Position numbers and translations under genes: made by a program
The notes under the pieces: model-generated
Told to the model about the DNA's origin: nothing
The model's input: only the letters and a program-made list of their open reading frames with translations
Database searches by the model: none
Shown here: piece after piece, positions 6,140-7,529 of the stretch
Position numbering within the stretch: the stretch's first letter is position 1
How the letters are laid out: every line of letters starts with the position of its first letter
Assembly (NCBI GenBank): GCA_031554725.1
Contig: JAVBUZ010000184.1
Coordinates: forward strand, 1-7,529
Origin: JAVBUZ01 sp031554725
GTDB taxonomy: Bacteria; Bacillota; Clostridia; Lachnospirales; Lachnospiraceae
Direction of reading: 5' to 3'
Length of the DNA stretch: 7,529 nt

Positions 6140-6817
6140 ATGGAAAGTTATAAAAAAGAGTTTATAGAATTTATGGTAGACAGCCAGGTACTTAAGTTTG
6201 GTGATTTTACATTAAAGAGTGGTAGGAAATCTCCCTTCTTTATGAATGCAGGTGGATATGTAACTGGTTCCCAGCTTCGTAAATTAGGAGAATACTACGC
6301 GAAAGCAATCCATGACAATTATGGAGACGACTTTGACGTATTATTTGGACCAGCATACAAAGGTATTCCACTAAGCGTAGCAACAGCAATTGCTTACAGT
6401 GATTTATATGGAAAAGAAATTAGATACTGTTCTAATAGAAAAGAAGTAAAGGATCACGGTGATGTGGGAATTTTACTTGGTAGCAAGCTTAAAGATGGCG
6501 ATAGAGTAGTAATCATCGAAGATGTAACTACTTCTGGAAAATCCATCGAAGAAACCTTCCCAATCCTTATGGGACAGGCAAAGGTAGAAATCAAAGGTCT
6601 TATGGTTTCCCTAAACCGCATGGAAGTTGGGCTTGGCGGAAAAGTTGGTGCATTAGATGAAATAAAGGAAAAATACGGATTTGAAGCAAATGCCATTGTT
6701 TCTATGGCAGAAGTAACCGAGTACCTGTATAATAAGCCATATAAAGGAAATATTTATATTGATGATACGATAAAGAGTGCCATTGATGCTTATTATGTGG
6801 AATATGGTGCAAAATAG
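6140..6817 (+). CDS. pyrE: orotate phosphoribosyltransferase
   Basis: PyrE joins orotate to phosphoribosyl pyrophosphate, giving orotidine 5'-monophosphate, the substrate of PyrF. The 225 residues match the usual family length of about 210-230. Key sites: FTLKSGRKSPFF (23-34, substrate-binding loop, K30), FGPAYKGIPL (69-78, K74), the flexible catalytic loop RKEVKDHGDVG (100-110, K104, H106) and the PRPP-binding motif VVIIEDVTTSGKS (123-135; E127, D128, T131, K134). The protein is cytosolic and acts as a dimer in the family. The ATG at 6140 follows AAGGAG (6123-6128) with a somewhat long 11-base spacing; the next in-frame ATG would remove conserved N-terminal sequence. A 40-base gap with no terminator leads to the membrane microprotein gene, so the two are probably co-transcribed. 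Confidence 0.97.
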   Translation: MESYKKEFIEFMVDSQVLKFGDFTLKSGRKSPFFMNAGGYVTGSQLRKLGEYYAKAIHDNYGDDFDVLFGPAYKGIPLSVATAIAYSDLYGKEIRYCSNRKEVKDHGDVGILLGSKLKDGDRVVIIEDVTTSGKSIEETFPILMGQAKVEIKGLMVSLNRMEVGLGGKVGALDEIKEKYGFEANAIVSMAEVTEYLYNKPYKGNIYIDDTIKSAIDAYYVEYGAK

Positions 6818-6857
6818 TAGCGTAGAATGTGGTTAGCAATAGTAAAAGGAGACGGAT

Positions 6858-7010
6858 ATGGAAGAAAGAACTTATAAAACCATGAGGGGTGCAGGTGCAC
6901 TAAACGTTGCAGTTGGTGTTGTGTTACTAGTAGTAGGGTTAGCTAGCGGAATTTTACTAATCATTGGCGGTTCAAAGCTACTAGCTGGAAAGTCAAAAAT
7001 ATTATTCTAA
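6858..7010 (+). CDS. 50-residue membrane microprotein, function unknown
   Basis: ATG at 6858, preceded by AAAGGAG (6845-6851) at a 6-base spacing, opens a 50-codon frame ending in TAA at 7008-7010. The product has a charged N-terminus (MEERTYKTMRGAG), then a Gly/Val/Leu/Ile-rich stretch at about residues 15-38, long enough for one membrane helix or a tight helical hairpin. It ends in a basic tail, GGSKLLAGKSKILF. No signal-peptidase site is obvious. The good ribosome binding site, plausible topology, position 40 bases after pyrE and terminator-like hairpin immediately downstream support a real gene. I recall similar short proteins in Lachnospiraceae but know no function. The link to pyrE may be positional only. 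Confidence 0.75.
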   Translation: MEERTYKTMRGAGALNVAVGVVLLVVGLASGILLIIGGSKLLAGKSKILF

Positions 7011-7016
7011 GATAGG

Positions 7017-7046
7017 ATGGGCATTTCACAAGTGGAATGCCCATTT
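7017..7046 (+). terminator. probable intrinsic terminator after the microprotein gene
   Basis: ATGGGCATTTC (7017-7027) pairs with GGAATGCCCAT (7034-7044) over 11 positions, one of them a G-U wobble, around the 6-base loop ACAAGT. A short TT follows the stem (T at 7044-7046), so the U tail is weak. It probably ends the pyrE transcript, at least partly. The next gene begins only 31 bases later without a visible promoter in the gap, so read-through is likely. Confidence 0.65.
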
Positions 7047-7077
7047 AGAGTTTGAAATAGTGCAAATGGAGCTTGGT

Positions 7078-7398
7078 ATGAAGAAGAGATCAGGATATAT
7101 TTTTACAAACAAAACCCATTCCGATATGGCGATTATGTCTACAATTTTAGGTGTTATTAGTACCCTGTCACTGGCAGCAGTTACTTATTTAACGTATTTG
7201 CAAAGCGGGGATGCCCCTATTTCTTATGGACTTACTGGCATGTTGGTTATGCTATTTTCTTTAATTGGTCTTGTTATGGCAATCATAACCATTATAGAAA
7301 AGGATGCTTATAAGCTTTTTCCAAGCCTAGGGCTATGTTTTAACATGATAGCAATTTTGGGAATAGGCATTGTAATTTATGCAGGTGTATATATATAA
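7078..7398 (+). CDS. small three-helix membrane protein, DUF6142-like
   Basis: The 106-residue product has three hydrophobic segments, at about residues 17-41, 50-73 and 80-105. A basic N-terminus (MKKRSGYIFTNKTHSDMAIMS) should remain cytoplasmic, and the short linkers are SGDAPIS and EKDAY. The start was set at ATG 7078 because GGAG (7068-7071) lies 6 bases upstream. A longer frame is open from GTG 7060 (112 residues), but it has no good ribosome binding site. The F-x-N-K-x-H-S-x-x-A-I-M-S-T-I-L-G-x-I-S opening resembles Lachnospiraceae proteins annotated DUF6142; this is from memory and the function is unknown. It lies 39 bases before the next gene, so the two are probably co-transcribed. 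Confidence 0.82.
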   Translation: MKKRSGYIFTNKTHSDMAIMSTILGVISTLSLAAVTYLTYLQSGDAPISYGLTGMLVMLFSLIGLVMAIITIIEKDAYKLFPSLGLCFNMIAILGIGIVIYAGVYI

Positions 7399-7437
7399 GT
7401 AGTAAAAGTAGAAAACTCAGTGGATAGGAATAAAATT

Positions 7438-7529
7438 ATGGAAATTATCAAAGAACGTTTCGAGTTGGCACTTGAAAGAATAAAAAGCATTGATGAAGAA
7501 AAGTTTGAATTAGAGGCCTATGATAGGTA
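7438..7529 (+). CDS. start of an unidentified gene, 3'-truncated by window edge
   Basis: ATG at 7438 follows AGGA (7426-7429) at an 8-base spacing and stays open to the right edge, giving MEIIKERFELALERIKSIDEE and about nine further residues. The visible part is a charged amphipathic helix with no signal peptide. It resembles the opening of M29-type aminopeptidases that often follow DUF6142 genes in Lachnospiraceae, but 30 residues are too few to assign it. The 39-base gap from the preceding gene suggests a shared transcript. Confidence 0.6.
   Translation, partial: MEIIKERFELALERIKSIDEEKFELEAYDR

Noticed and set aside
7060..7077. upstream GTG start for the DUF6142-like gene
   Set aside because: There is no ribosome binding site at a suitable distance, whereas ATG 7078 has GGAG 6 bases upstream and gives the expected Lys/Arg-rich N-terminus.

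Overview
The window is about 7.5 kb of AT-rich, densely packed DNA with every gene on the + strand. It suggests a strictly anaerobic, low-GC Clostridia member, most likely a Lachnospiraceae-type organism. The reasons are an oxygen-sensitive class III ribonucleotide reductase with a fused C-terminal redoxin domain, a HelD-type RNA polymerase recycling ATPase, long-form (type 2) PyrF, strong AGGAGG-like ribosome binding sites and sigma-A-like promoters. The family-level assignment is inference; no rRNA or other phylogenetic marker is present.

Layout. 1-1341: the C-terminal 446 codons of a HelD/UvrD-like ATPase, cut by the left edge inside its Walker A motif. 1342-1503: a compact control region for nrdD, with a near-perfect NrdR box directly upstream of a -35/extended -10 promoter and a leader that can fold into a long hairpin. 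1504-3894: nrdD, with ATP-cone, glycyl-radical and fused CPNC redoxin domains; no nrdG activase follows in the window. 3866-3961: a consensus-like promoter overlapping the nrdD stop codon, then a GC-rich stem-loop in what would be the pyrF leader. 3962-4888: pyrF. 4889-4984: an overlapping terminator-like hairpin, promoter and palindrome. 4985-6022: a complete RhuM-family gene starting with GTG and carrying a perfect 13-bp inverted repeat inside its coding sequence. 6060-6088: a strong promoter for pyrE. 6140-6817: pyrE. 6858-7010: a 50-codon membrane microprotein gene, then a terminator-like hairpin. 7078-7398: a three-helix membrane protein of the kind annotated DUF6142 in Lachnospiraceae. 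7438-7529: the first 30 codons of a further gene, cut by the right edge.

How the genes fit together. NrdD makes deoxyribonucleotides anaerobically, and PyrE then PyrF catalyse the last two steps of UMP synthesis, so the core of the window is nucleotide supply. Although all genes point the same way, nrdD, pyrF, rhuM-like and pyrE each have a convincing or plausible promoter of their own. The region therefore looks like a series of short transcription units rather than one operon. The RhuM-family gene is the foreign-looking element: it separates pyrF from pyrE, and such genes are usually found in accessory regions, often beside type I restriction-modification genes. I see no transposase, integrase, CRISPR array, tRNA or rRNA. 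No complete new system is demonstrable. The most unusual signals are the intragenic perfect palindrome, the overlapping control elements in front of the RhuM gene, the NrdR-box/leader arrangement of nrdD, and the small membrane-protein pair after pyrE.
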